The notes under the pieces: model-generated
Database searches by the model: none
Seen by the model: only the letters and a program-made list of their open reading frames with translations
What the model was told of the DNA's origin: nothing
In this document: positions 45,129 through 54,803 of the stretch, piece after piece
How the letters are laid out: the number at the start of each line of letters is the position of its first letter
How positions within the stretch are numbered: the stretch's first letter is position 1
Assembly: GCA_025667525.1 (NCBI GenBank)
Contig: CM046874.1
Location: 663,542,963-663,606,962, forward strand
Direction of reading: 5' to 3'
Length of the DNA: 64,000 nucleotides
From: Glebionis coronaria
Taxonomy: Eukaryota > Streptophyta > Magnoliopsida > Asterales > Asteraceae
Program-made: the position numbers and the translations under genes

Positions 45129-48100
45129 TGTGTTTTCTTTATGTGCAGGGCATTCAGAAGAAGATCAATGACTATGGATACTGGGATAGTGGATGCTCAA
45201 GGCACATGACAGGAAAGGAAGACTATCTGACCAATTTCTCTCCTATTCAAGATGGTGATAAGGTATACTTTGGAGGTGGCTACGGCACAATCACAGGAAA
45301 AGGAACCCTTGTCACCAACAATCTAAGGTTTGATAATGTCTTCTTGGTGAAAGATCTGGATTATAATTTGTTTAGTGTATCACAAGTGTGTGATAACAAA
45401 AATAAGGTTCTTTTCACAGATACTGAGTGCTTGGTGTTAAGCAAAGATTATAAGCTCCCTGAAGAGAAATACATAGATTTTAGAACACCAAGGCATAAAG
45501 ACATATATAATGTGAATCTTAATGGAATTAAGGTAAATAATAAAATGTCATGTCTGTATGCTAAAGCCTCAGTAGATGAAAGTAATCTTTGGCACAGGAG
45601 ACTAGGGCACATAAACTTTAAGAATATCAATAGACTTGTGAGGCTTGGTTTAGTTGATGGTTTGCCTGAAAAGGCTTTCCACAATGACCACTCTTGTGTT
45701 GCATGCCTTAAGGGCAAGCAGCACAAGGTCTCATTCAGGTCTAAACAGGTGCACTCTAGTTCTAAACCACTTCACTTATTGCATATGGACCTCTTTGGTC
45801 CAACTAATATAGAAAGTTTGAAGGGTAAATCATATTGTTTTGTCATTACTGATGATTACTCCAGGTTCACATGGACTTTCTTTTTAGCCAAGAAAAGTGA
45901 AACTGCCCTAAGTCTGATTAATTTCATTACCCAAATTGAAAAGAAAAATGGTAATGAGGTCAAAATTATTAGAAGTGACAATGGGGGTGAGTTTAGAAAT
46001 CAGTTGTTAGATGATTTTTGTGCCAAGAAAGGGATTACTAGGCAGTTTAGCATAGCTAGAACCCCACAGCAAAATGGGGTTGCTGAAAGGAAGAATAGGA
46101 CCCTTATTGAAGCAGCCAGAACCATGTTGGCTGATGCCCACTTTCCTATAGCCTTTTGGGCTGAAGCTGTTAACACAGCTTGTTATGTTCAGAATAGGGC
46201 ATTGGTCAACAAGATACATAATAAGACACCTTATGAATTACTTTGGGGACGGAAGCCCAATATTGGCTTTCTCAAGCCATTTGGTTGTCATGTAGTTGTT
46301 TTAGAAACTAGTGAGGCCCTAGGTAAATTTGATTCAAAAGGTGATGAAGGCTACTTCATGGGTTATTCAGTGCAGAGTAAAGGATATAGGGTTTACATTA
46401 AAAAGGAAAAACGTATACTTGAAAAAGTACATGTTAGGTTTTTAGAAAGTAAACCTAGTGATCCTGAGAGTGGTCCAAATTGGTTGTTTGACTTAGAACC
46501 TTTATCTAGAGCTTTAAATTATATGCCTGTTACTGATCCAGACATTGTGAAGGTAACTTCAAGTGTTTTGGAAAAGAGAATTGGTAATGTTTCAGGTATA
46601 CAGGTTGCTAAGGAGGATGGACCACCAGCAGTTGAATCATCTCCCACACAAGAATATGTTACACTTCCTATATGGACAGATGAGTATTATGCTGCTGCTA
46701 CTGCTGCAAGGAAAGATAATGGTGGTGTTCAAATACCACCAAATACAAACATGCATGATTCTTCAGGCGCTGACAAAGGGAAATCAAGCGCTGACACGAC
46801 AAATTCAGACGCTGATGGCTCCAACGCTGACAACACCAGTTCAAGCGTTGTTAGCCCAAACGCTGACAAACAAGGATCAGACTTTGGAGACACCTTTACA
46901 CAGCTTTTCTCTTCCCATTTTGAACAGGGTGGACCTTCCAACATCCATGAAGAGATTTATGTTGATCAAGAAGAATCTGAAGAAGATATTGGCAACATGG
47001 AGCGTGAAATTGAGGACACCAGACTTTTTGAAGGAGGAGTTCTCACTTCCACAGCAAAGGATCACCCCACATCTCAAATCATTGGTGATGTTATGGCTCC
47101 AGTTCAGACAAGAAGATCCCATCAAGGTCTTGGTGGATTTATTGCCAATATACACAAGAAGGTTGATACCCCTCTTGTACAAGCATGTTTGTTTGCCTGT
47201 TTTCTGTCACAGGAAGAACCCAAGAAAATTTTTGATGCTCTTAAGGAACCAAGTTGGGTGGAAGCTATGCAGGATGAGCTTCACCAATTTGCTATACAGG
47301 ATGTTTGGGAGCTGGTTGATTGTCCTAGATATGTGAGACCAATTGGGACAAGATGGGTTCTAAGGAACAAGAAAGATGAAAGAGGCATTGTGGTCAGAAA
47401 CAAGGCACGTTTGGTAGCTCAGGGTTATACACAAGAGGAAGGCATAGATTATGAAGAAGTTTTTGCACCAGTTGCAAGAATTGAAGCTATAAGAATTTTT
47501 CTAGCTTATGCCTCTTGTATGAATTTTACTGTTTACCAAATGGATGTGAAGAGTGCTTTCCTCTATGGGACAATTGTTGAGGAAGTATATGTCATGCAAC
47601 CTCCTGGTTTTGAAGATCCTGAAAATCCAGACAAGGTTTATAGAGTGAAGAAAGCAATGTATGGACTTCATCAAGCCCCAAGAGCATGGTATGGTACATT
47701 GTCCACCTACTTGGTGGAAAATGGTTTCAAAAGGGGCACCATAGATCAGACACTATTTACAAAGAAGAAAGGAAAACATGTGTTGCTGGTGCAGTTCTAT
47801 GTTGATGACATCATTTTTGGGTCTACTGATCCAAAAATGAGTGAGGATTTTTCCAAGCTCATGACAGATAAATTCAAGATGAGTGCAATGGGTGAGATGA
47901 ACTTCTTTCTAGGTTTACAAGTTCAGCAGAAAGAAGATGGTATCTTCATCTCCCAAGACAAGTATGTAGCTGAAATCTTGAAGAAATATGGTTTTTCTCC
48001 ACATGAAAAGGAGGCTTCCACTCCTATGGATAACAACACCCTTGGGGAAAAATTGGAGCTGGAAAGGATGTGGATGTTAGGCACTATAGATCAATGATTG

Positions 48101-48744
48101 GATCATTGATGTATCTTACAGCCTCAAGACCTGACATCATGTTTGCTGTGTGTGCATGTGCACGCCATCAAGTGACTCCCAAAGAATGTCACCTTTTTGC
48201 TGTGAAGAGAATTTTTAGGTATCTAAGGTGTTATCCAGATCTTGGATTATGGTACCCAAAAGATTCTCCCTTGGACCTTATTGCATATTCAGACAGTGAC
48301 TATGGTGGTGACAAGTTTGATAGGAAATCCACAACTGGTGGATGCCAATTTCTTGGGAGCAGATTAATATCTTGGCAATGCAAGAAACAAACAGTGGTGG
48401 CAAACTCTACAACTGAAGCAGAATATGTGGCTACAGCTGCTTGTTGTGGACAAGTCTTATGGATTCAGAACCAGCTGTTGGATTATGGGTATAATTTTAT
48501 GCATACCAAGATTTTTGTAGACAATAACAGTACTTTATGCATTATTAAAAATCCTGTACATCATTCTAAAACCAAACACATAGAAATTAGACATCATTTT
48601 ATAAGAGATTGCTTTGAGAAAGGTTTAATACAACCAGATAGGGTAGATACTGAAGATAATGTAGCTGATTTATTAACTAAACCTTTTGATGCTGGAAGAT
48701 TTCAATATTTGGTAACAAATATTGGAATGGTTAATCTCACTTAA
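45128..48744 (+). pseudogene. pol: Copia pol of F, broken by one frameshift
   Basis: Polyprotein with PR (DSG at 45185), INT (catalytic D 45788, D 45977, E 46085; DD35E), RT (YVDD 47798-47809) and RNase H. It lies in the -1 frame relative to gag. The first in-frame ATG, 45128-45130, overlaps the gag stop as TAATG. Relative to Copia-1 one base is missing within about 48028-48055, between RT and RNase H. The upstream frame then ends at 48097, while the RNase H frame runs open from 48070 or earlier to 48744. The integrase-RT linker is uninterrupted here, unlike in Copia-1. Confidence 0.93.
46765..46868 (+). repeat. CGYTGAC array in the F pol linker
   Basis: Core positions are 46768, 46789, 46810, 46825, 46846 and 46861: spacings 21, 21, 15, 21 and 15, identical to Copia-1. 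Confidence 0.88.
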
Positions 48745-49998
48745 TATGTGTTTTGGAACCTTTTTGTAAAAGTATGTACAGGATAATGCATTGTTATTGG
48801 TCTTTGTGATGATTTAGATTTTCCACATTATTTTTCTAACACTGACAAAGGTAAATGTAACGCTGTCAAGTGTTATTTTGCCGTTGTTGGAGATATTATT
48901 GTCTAACGCTGACAAGAGTTCCTTCAACGCTGATAAGTGTTGTCGGGACGCTGTCAGCAACAAATGTTAGTTTTGTGGTTTTCATCTAAATGTGCAGGAA
49001 ATGGTAGCTTTATGCCATTGGATACAGAGTTGCTTATGGATCTTTGAAGAGCTATTTGGACAGGTTTTGTTTATGGATGATGGTTGGAATATTTATATTC
49101 CTATCTTGACATAAATTTTTATTGTTCATATATATGTTTTGAGAACTCATGTATCATAGTTTGAGGGGAGGTTTAAGGAACCTTTAGGACTCTTGGGTAT
49201 TCTTAGAATACTCTCATCACAATTCTAGATTGTGTCCACTGGTGAGTATGGGTTAGTTTTACTAAACCATGAGGCACTGTAGCATGCATAGTATATCAAC
49301 TTTGCATGCTGCCAAGACATTTTTGGCCTAGAATTGGTTGTGGTCTGTTGGGAGGCTTGGGAATCCTTTTGATATGGGTTTTACCTGGGAGTAACAAGGA
49401 TTTTATGAGGTAACTTGGTTGTTAAGAATTTTGGTTAGCAAGGGACACTAGAGGACTGTTATGTCTATCTTGCTTATGCAAGTGTGCATAACTGGACAGT
49501 GCTTGCCGCCCTATGATAATTATCAGCTTTTGGTTATCTTCTCTAGGATAAATTACTTGTTAAGGTCATTTTTCACTTTTTAAAACAATTTTATTTTTGG
49601 ACGCTGACAAGATTTTTCCAAGCGTTGTTGTGACCAAAATGGACGCTGACATGGCTTTAGGCGAACGTTGACAGGATTATAGCCGTTGGGCGTTGATGGG
49701 TTATATTTGACTGTTGACAAACAATGGGACCTACCCAGTTGTAACTTTTTGACATATTTTCAAGCCGTAATTTTAGGAGTTGTTACTTTCATTAAATGCA
49801 TGAGATAACTTATAAACTTTTTCAATATTTTCATGATTGATTTTTGAAAATCTTTGCCTATTTTTGGGCCAATCACGTGCATTCTTCCACTCCTATAAAT
49901 TTGGCTCCTATTTTAAACAGGGTATCTATAATTCTTGTCTAACAAATTTTCTCTTATCAACCTTCATCTTTTATACATCAAATTAACAGCTTTCATCA
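48745..49998 (+). other. Spacer between pol and ORF3 in F
   Basis: It is noncoding. CGYTGAC cores lie at 48840, 48861, 48882, 48907, 48928 and 48949 (21, 21, 25, 21, 21) and from 49602 to 49711. Hairpins (about 49163-49305) match those of Copia-1. A promoter-like block lies at 49869-49900. Confidence 0.7.
49869..49900 (+). promoter_or_regulatory. Promoter-like block ahead of F ORF3
   Basis: CCAAT 49869-49873, G-box CACGTG 49874-49879 and TATAAAT 49894-49900 keep the order and spacing seen in Copia-1. Confidence 0.5.
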
Positions 49999-50055
49999 AC
50001 GGCACCAAGATTTAACTCAGCAGAATTGGATTTGGGGTTCAAGTCTCAACACAAC

Positions 50056-53000
50056 ATGATTGCTTATCTTGTTGCTGATAATACTTTGTTCCCTCAATAC
50101 ACTCAGATGGTGGAGTATTTGAATGCATCCCCATTAAGGTATGCTCTTTCTCATGCCCCACTCATTCCAGTCACACACATTAAACAGTTTTGGAACACTG
50201 TCAGTTCCTCAACAGTTAATGAAGTGACAACATTGAATTCTATTGTACATGGGAGACCTTGGGTGGTTACTGAGGCCTTGGTACGCCAGGCCTTGCATCT
50301 TAATGATGCTGATGGTATAACCATGCTTCCCATATCTGAAATAGAACAAGGGCTTAGGGCTTTGGGATACCCTATTCCTGATGAAGGTACTCTTAATAAG
50401 TATCATAAGCAGGAATTTCCCCCAGCCTGGAAGTACCTAATTCACATTCTCCTTCAATGTTTGAGTCCCAAATGTACTGCACACAATGAGATCAATAGAT
50501 CCATTGCATCTGCTATTGTGTGTATTACAACAGGGCAAAATTATAATTGGTCTAAAATGATTTTTGAAGGAATGTGTAAAAACAAGGGGACAAAAATGAC
50601 TTTAGCTTATCCCCGTTTTCTGCAAATGGTTTTTGATGCTCAAAGATATTGTTCAAGGGATCACAATGACTTTTATAAGATCCCTGAACAAAAGAAGGCT
50701 ATTTTTACCAAGATGAATTCACCACCTCATAGAGACCTACCATTAACCCAAGCCATGCTTGCTGTTATTGCAGCAGCACAACCCCAACCAGACCCTCAAC
50801 CTCATATTGACCCTCAACCACAACTTGAACCTATCCCTGAACCTTTACCCTCACCTGACCAAATGCAAATAGACCAAAATCCCTTCGACGCTGACGCATC
50901 TAATGTGGGCGTTGATATGCCTATTTCAACCGCTGACACCCAACCATCACAATCCCAAACACCCCTTAACCAACCTACATCTACACCATCTTCTACACCA
51001 TCTTCCACACCACCAGAATATAGGTTGATTAAACGCCAAAGGACTGCTGGAGTGTTCTCCTCTGGTGGTCCTAGCCATGTAGCAGAGAGAACCACCACCA
51101 CAAGTGTGGCTGGTGACCTGGATGAGGCTGAGGCTATTGATACAGGCTTAGATGCTGGTCAAGGCAGTCCCACCATAATTAAGTCCTCATCCATGCCCAA
51201 TGAACCTGACTTGGGAGGTCAAATCCCCATTTTGGAAGAGGGCAGACTGGAACCAATGACGCTTTTAGAATTGACGGCTGTCTGCATTAGCTTGCAAAAG
51301 CAAAATGCAGACTTGGTACAAATTGTCAGTAACCAAGGCCTTGAACTCAAAGACTTGAGGGAGAGGATTGTTGTTTTGGAGAGTGCTCATTCAAGGGGAG
51401 GTATGGAGGAGTCTTCCAAAGGGGAGGAAGCAAGAAATCTGAGTGATAAGAGCAGTCAAGATGGTCAATCATTGGATATTGCTGAAGCTCTTACTACATT
51501 GAAGGAACAAAAAGGTTTTGATACGTCCTTAATCTCTCCAACAAATTTAAATTTATCATTTACAGATATGTTGAGGGAGGTTACACAAGGCGCTGAGGGA
51601 AAATATTTAAGCGTTGACAAGGCAAGTTTGGACGCTGACAGAAATATTTTGGGCGCTGATAGAGGAAATTTGGGCGTTGACAGATCTGTATATGGAGGTG
51701 ATGTATTCCAGTCATCATCTATCATCAAAGATGTTCCTACTCAGGTATTATCATCTACCCTACCAACAATTGAACCAACAGATAAGGGTAAGGGTAAGTT
51801 GGTAGAAGAAAATGTTCCAAAGAATGCAGCTCAGGTTGAATTTGATAGAAGATTGGCTGAGCAAATGATGGAACAAGGTGAAAAAGAAAAGTCACCATTT
51901 GTTGTGACTTCTGAGGAAGAAAGTGATGGAGGCAGCTCAGATTCAAGTGTGATGATTGTTGAACCAGAAAGACTTGAGTATGGTGATGAGCTTGCTAGGG
52001 AAAGGCTGAGAGATTTGAAGTTGCAAATTGATTTTGATATGCCAGAGGTAGTTCAAATGTACAATTCTTGGGAAGAAAGCTGTATGGATAATCCAGACTT
52101 GACCATTTCAGACCAGATATGGGGTTTGGAAATTCTTCTTAGAGTTCAGCAGGATTGTAAGGTGATGTTGAAGTACAGGGCAAGCAACATTCTCTCTGAG
52201 TTGAAAAGGGATAGAAGGAAGCTCTATTTTATGTTGCTCAAATGTCATGGAGTCGGATGGACACATCAGAAGCTGAAGGCTTTGACATTTGATGAGTTGG
52301 AACATAGGGCTTATCCTATTTGGGTGAAAGTGCAAGAAGAAAACACTTTCAGACTTCTTTCGGATGAAAGAAAGGAGCAACTTGCAGAAGAGATGGCAAT
52401 CAAGAAAGCTATGATAGTCCCTAGACCAATAAAGAAGGGATTTATTCTTGAGTTTCCAAAAGATATGTCTCAACTGTATCCAAGTGAAGCAATCATTAGA
52501 AAGAGCCTTAAGCTCTCCCCATTAGAAGCTTCAGATATGGTTCATGTGTTACCACTAGATTCCAGGAATCCAATAGTAAGTTATGAGGAAGATGAATGTG
52601 GATTCTGGAAAATTGGAAGATTTGGCAAGGAGGTACACACTTTTACCACTCTCATATCTTTATTTGCAAGTTGTGACAGAGAAGACTTGGTAGACCTTTG
52701 GAGGTTGCTAGAGACCAAGTATGAGGCTGAAGCACCAACTTCAGCCAATGGAATAAAACTTTGGACCACATTCAAAAGAATGTGTGGGACAAAAGAAGAA
52801 GATCCTGAAATATGGAAGGATCTTGAAGATGACCTCAGTGGTCTTCAATGGAGGTTATATTCAGCTGCTGGTGTATACCATTTGAGTTCTACAAAGTTTG
52901 CTGAGTATTTACTTGTAGATGCTCAGTATTTCATATCCAAGGCTGTTTTGGAGAAGATGAAGGACACCCAGTTGGAGATAGACTATACAAGTGACGTGGC

Positions 53001-53067
53001 AAAGAATTTGATCAGATTTATTTATTACCAATATGATAAGGTTTGTCAGACTCCTCCAAGTTCTTAA
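50056..53067 (+). CDS. Sirevirus third ORF of F, start codon changed to ACG
   Basis: It is homologous to Copia-1 ORF3 over its full length. The ancestral ATG is ACG here (49999-50001). The frame is open from there, but the next in-frame ATG is 50056, which removes about 19 residues of the conserved N-terminal block. Apart from that the ORF is intact to TAA at 53065. It keeps the same N-terminal block, Pro/Gln-rich linker, coiled coil, acidic stretch and C-terminal block. No membrane or signal segment is seen. CGYTGAC arrays at 50889-50931 (21, 21) and 51591-51675 (four spacings of 21) encode [L/S/G][A/V]D triplets. Initiation at ACG is possible but unproven. Confidence 0.8.
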   Translation: MIAYLVADNTLFPQYTQMVEYLNASPLRYALSHAPLIPVTHIKQFWNTVSSSTVNEVTTLNSIVHGRPWVVTEALVRQALHLNDADGITMLPISEIEQGLRALGYPIPDEGTLNKYHKQEFPPAWKYLIHILLQCLSPKCTAHNEINRSIASAIVCITTGQNYNWSKMIFEGMCKNKGTKMTLAYPRFLQMVFDAQRYCSRDHNDFYKIPEQKKAIFTKMNSPPHRDLPLTQAMLAVIAAAQPQPDPQPHIDPQPQLEPIPEPLPSPDQMQIDQNPFDADASNVGVDMPISTADTQPSQSQTPLNQPTSTPSSTPSSTPPEYRLIKRQRTAGVFSSGGPSHVAERTTTTSVAGDLDEAEAIDTGLDAGQGSPTIIKSSSMPNEPDLGGQIPILEEGRLEPMTLLELTAVCISLQKQNADLVQIVSNQGLELKDLRERIVVLESAHSRGGMEESSKGEEARNLSDKSSQDGQSLDIAEALTTLKEQKGFDTSLISPTNLNLSFTDMLREVTQGAEGKYLSVDKASLDADRNILGADRGNLGVDRSVYGGDVFQSSSIIKDVPTQVLSSTLPTIEPTDKGKGKLVEENVPKNAAQVEFDRRLAEQMMEQGEKEKSPFVVTSEEESDGGSSDSSVMIVEPERLEYGDELARERLRDLKLQIDFDMPEVVQMYNSWEESCMDNPDLTISDQIWGLEILLRVQQDCKVMLKYRASNILSELKRDRRKLYFMLLKCHGVGWTHQKLKALTFDELEHRAYPIWVKVQEENTFRLLSDERKEQLAEEMAIKKAMIVPRPIKKGFILEFPKDMSQLYPSEAIIRKSLKLSPLEASDMVHVLPLDSRNPIVSYEEDECGFWKIGRFGKEVHTFTTLISLFASCDREDLVDLWRLLETKYEAEAPTSANGIKLWTTFKRMCGTKEEDPEIWKDLEDDLSGLQWRLYSAAGVYHLSSTKFAEYLLVDAQYFISKAVLEKMKDTQLEIDYTSDVAKNLIRFIYYQYDKVCQTPPSS
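51589..51682 (+). repeat. CGYTGAC array in F ORF3, strict 21-bp spacing
   Basis: Core positions are 51591, 51612, 51633, 51654 and 51675, all exactly 21 bp apart. The Copia-1 counterpart is 7283, 7304, 7325, 7346 and 7367, also all 21. Confidence 0.9.
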
Positions 53068-53107
53068 TGTTTATTCAGAAACTTGATCATAAGAGTGGAT
53101 ATCAAGT

Positions 53108-53119
53108 TTAGGGGAGGAT
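53108..53119 (+). other. Polypurine tract of F
   Basis: TTAGGGGAGGAT lies directly before the 3' LTR. Confidence 0.82.
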
Positions 53120-53641
53120 TGTTGGGAATAAATTTAGGCCAGAACACTTGAACGCTGACAAGAACAACTTAAGCGTTGACAAGAGCAAAGTGAGCGCTGA
53201 CAGCATAAGCGTTGACAAGATAAAGTCAAGCGTTGACAGATTGAAGACAAGCACTGATGGAAGATGTGAGCTACACGTATATTATATTCTAGATTACTTC
53301 TAGTAAGGATAGAAACGACAATGTATTTTCTATGTTTATCTTTACCTAGAATAGTTGATTCGTAGCTTATTGTACAAGACTTCTTGTTCTATAAAAGAAG
53401 GTCTTTTAGGTTAATGTTTAATATCAGTTTTCATAGTATTCGCAAGTTAAACCTTTCATTGTAATCAACACGATTATTCTAATACAAGTGAAAGTTTGTT
53501 TAACATTATTGTGTTTTAGATCAAGTGTTAATTCCGCATAACACTTTGTTACTTTATTCATAAGCAAAGGTTTCTCTACGTGTAGTACTTGATCTAATCT
53601 CGTTTACACAAAGCTTAATCGATCTAAGTTTGGGATCAACA
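53120..53641 (+). repeat. 3' LTR of F (522 bp)
   Basis: It is the same length as the 5' LTR with no mismatch found by eye. The motif cores start at 53153 with the same 21, 21, 15, 21, 21 spacing. Confidence 0.96.
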
Positions 53642-53997
53642 GTAAGTTTAACATTCCGATGGACCTTGAATTGAATATTCCGATGGTTGAAATTCTTGTG
53701 TATTCCGATGGACATTAATTGCTTTATTCCGATTGATTAAGTTTTTAAGTTTTCAAGTTTTACAAGCTTTAAGTTTTAAGAATTTTCATAAATTAACTTT
53801 AAGTTTAGTTTTGTCAAAGCTTTAAATTTACTCAACGACACTTTAATCATTTGCTATTAGTTTAAATTAAACAAACAAAACCAAACCACTCTCTTGATTC
53901 ACCGAAAGACGATTGAGTCGCACTTAAGACCGGTTTTCAATTCGAAAAGATTCGGTTTAACGAACTTTCAGACTTGGGACTTCAAAACCAAGTATTA
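53642..53997 (+). repeat. 5' LTR of E, second part (first five bases are the F target duplication)
   Basis: It continues E's LTR with further ATTCCGATGG motifs (53656-53735) and ends AAGTATTA, the inverse of the TAATA start. With the first part it totals 1631 bp, equal to the 3' LTR. Confidence 0.93.
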
Positions 53998-53999
53998 AA

Positions 54000-54013
54000 T
54001 GGCGCCGCTGCCG
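54000..54013 (+). other. Primer-binding site of E (Asp tRNA type)
   Basis: TGGCGCCGCTGCCG lies two bases after the LTR. It fits the Asp-tRNA 3' end with one mismatch, as used by Athila-type elements. From here to 54221 is an untranslated leader; it ends with a pyrimidine run and TGCAG, which could be a splice acceptor. Confidence 0.75.
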
Positions 54014-54221
54014 TCTCTTTTCGTTAAGATAAACGGTTTCTAGTGAGAGACGCATTGAATTTTGGGATCCGTTCTTTGAACGTTATTTTCCTCGCTTCAA
54101 AAATTTTCAAAAATCAAAAAAATATAAAACTCTTCAAAAATACAAAAACATTAAAAAACCTATAAAAACCAAAAATATTATATAGGTATTCTCTTTGTGT
54201 ATATTTTTCTTCTGCAGGTGC

Positions 54222-54803
54222 ATGCGTACTAGATCTACGAACTATTCTGAGCCCGAGAATCTTGAAGATTTAGATATGGCTGGTGTTAATAACAACAATA
54301 ATCACCCACCTCAAAATAATTTGAATAACAACAAAAACAACAACAACAACAACAACAATGTCCTTCTACCTGATTTACGAACCATGGAGGAATTGTGCCA
54401 ACCCACCATGAACGGACGCGGAGGCCCGATTGCGCCAATGCACGTCACGGCTCAGGAGTTTTCGTTGAAGCATCACATGATACAGCAAGTGCAAACGAAC
54501 CCGTTTCGTGGAATTCCGGATGATGATGCCAACAAACACCTCGACAAATTCATTACCATTACCCAAAGCATGAAGTGCCCCGGTGTTTCTATGGATGACC
54601 TTCGCCTTCAACTCTTTCCACACTCACTTTCTCACCATGCCAAAAAATGGTTTGACCGTCTTCCTAAGAATTCTATTCATACGTGGAACGACATGACTGA
54701 ACGCTTTTTATCGCGCTACTTTCCCCCATCCATGGTCACTAGCCTTCGTAACCAAATCAGTGGATTTATGCAAGAGAATGATGAATCGCTTTTCGATGCT
54801 TAG
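54222..54803 (+). pseudogene. gag: E gag, N-terminal part, ending at an in-frame TAG
   Basis: ATG 54222 (MRTRSTNYSEPENLEDLD) is preferred over an upstream in-frame ATG at 54195, which would add a hydrophobic Cys/Phe stretch. It has an Asn-rich region, then the retrotransposon gag capsid domain (FRGIPDDDANKHLDKF, LPHSL-like, WNDMTERFLSRYF). A TAG at 54801-54803 replaces an expected Trp codon in the middle of the domain; the frame stays open afterwards with the rest of gag. Confidence 0.88.

Larger units (their letters stand above)
41615..53641 (+). mobile_element. Element F: complete Sirevirus-like Ty1/copia element, 12.0 kb
   Basis: It has two 522-bp LTRs with no difference seen by eye, a Met-tRNA PBS, gag, pol, spacer, ORF3 and PPT, flanked by gtaag. 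It is the same family as Copia-1. Identical LTRs mean a very recent insertion. Even so, pol carries a 1-nt frameshift and ORF3 lacks its ATG, so it may have moved with proteins from another copy. Confidence 0.96.

Noticed and set aside
45100..45130. A -1 slippery heptamer at the gag-pol junction
   Set aside because: No X XXY YYZ heptamer in the gag frame is present near WVPKEN; TAATG is the better candidate.
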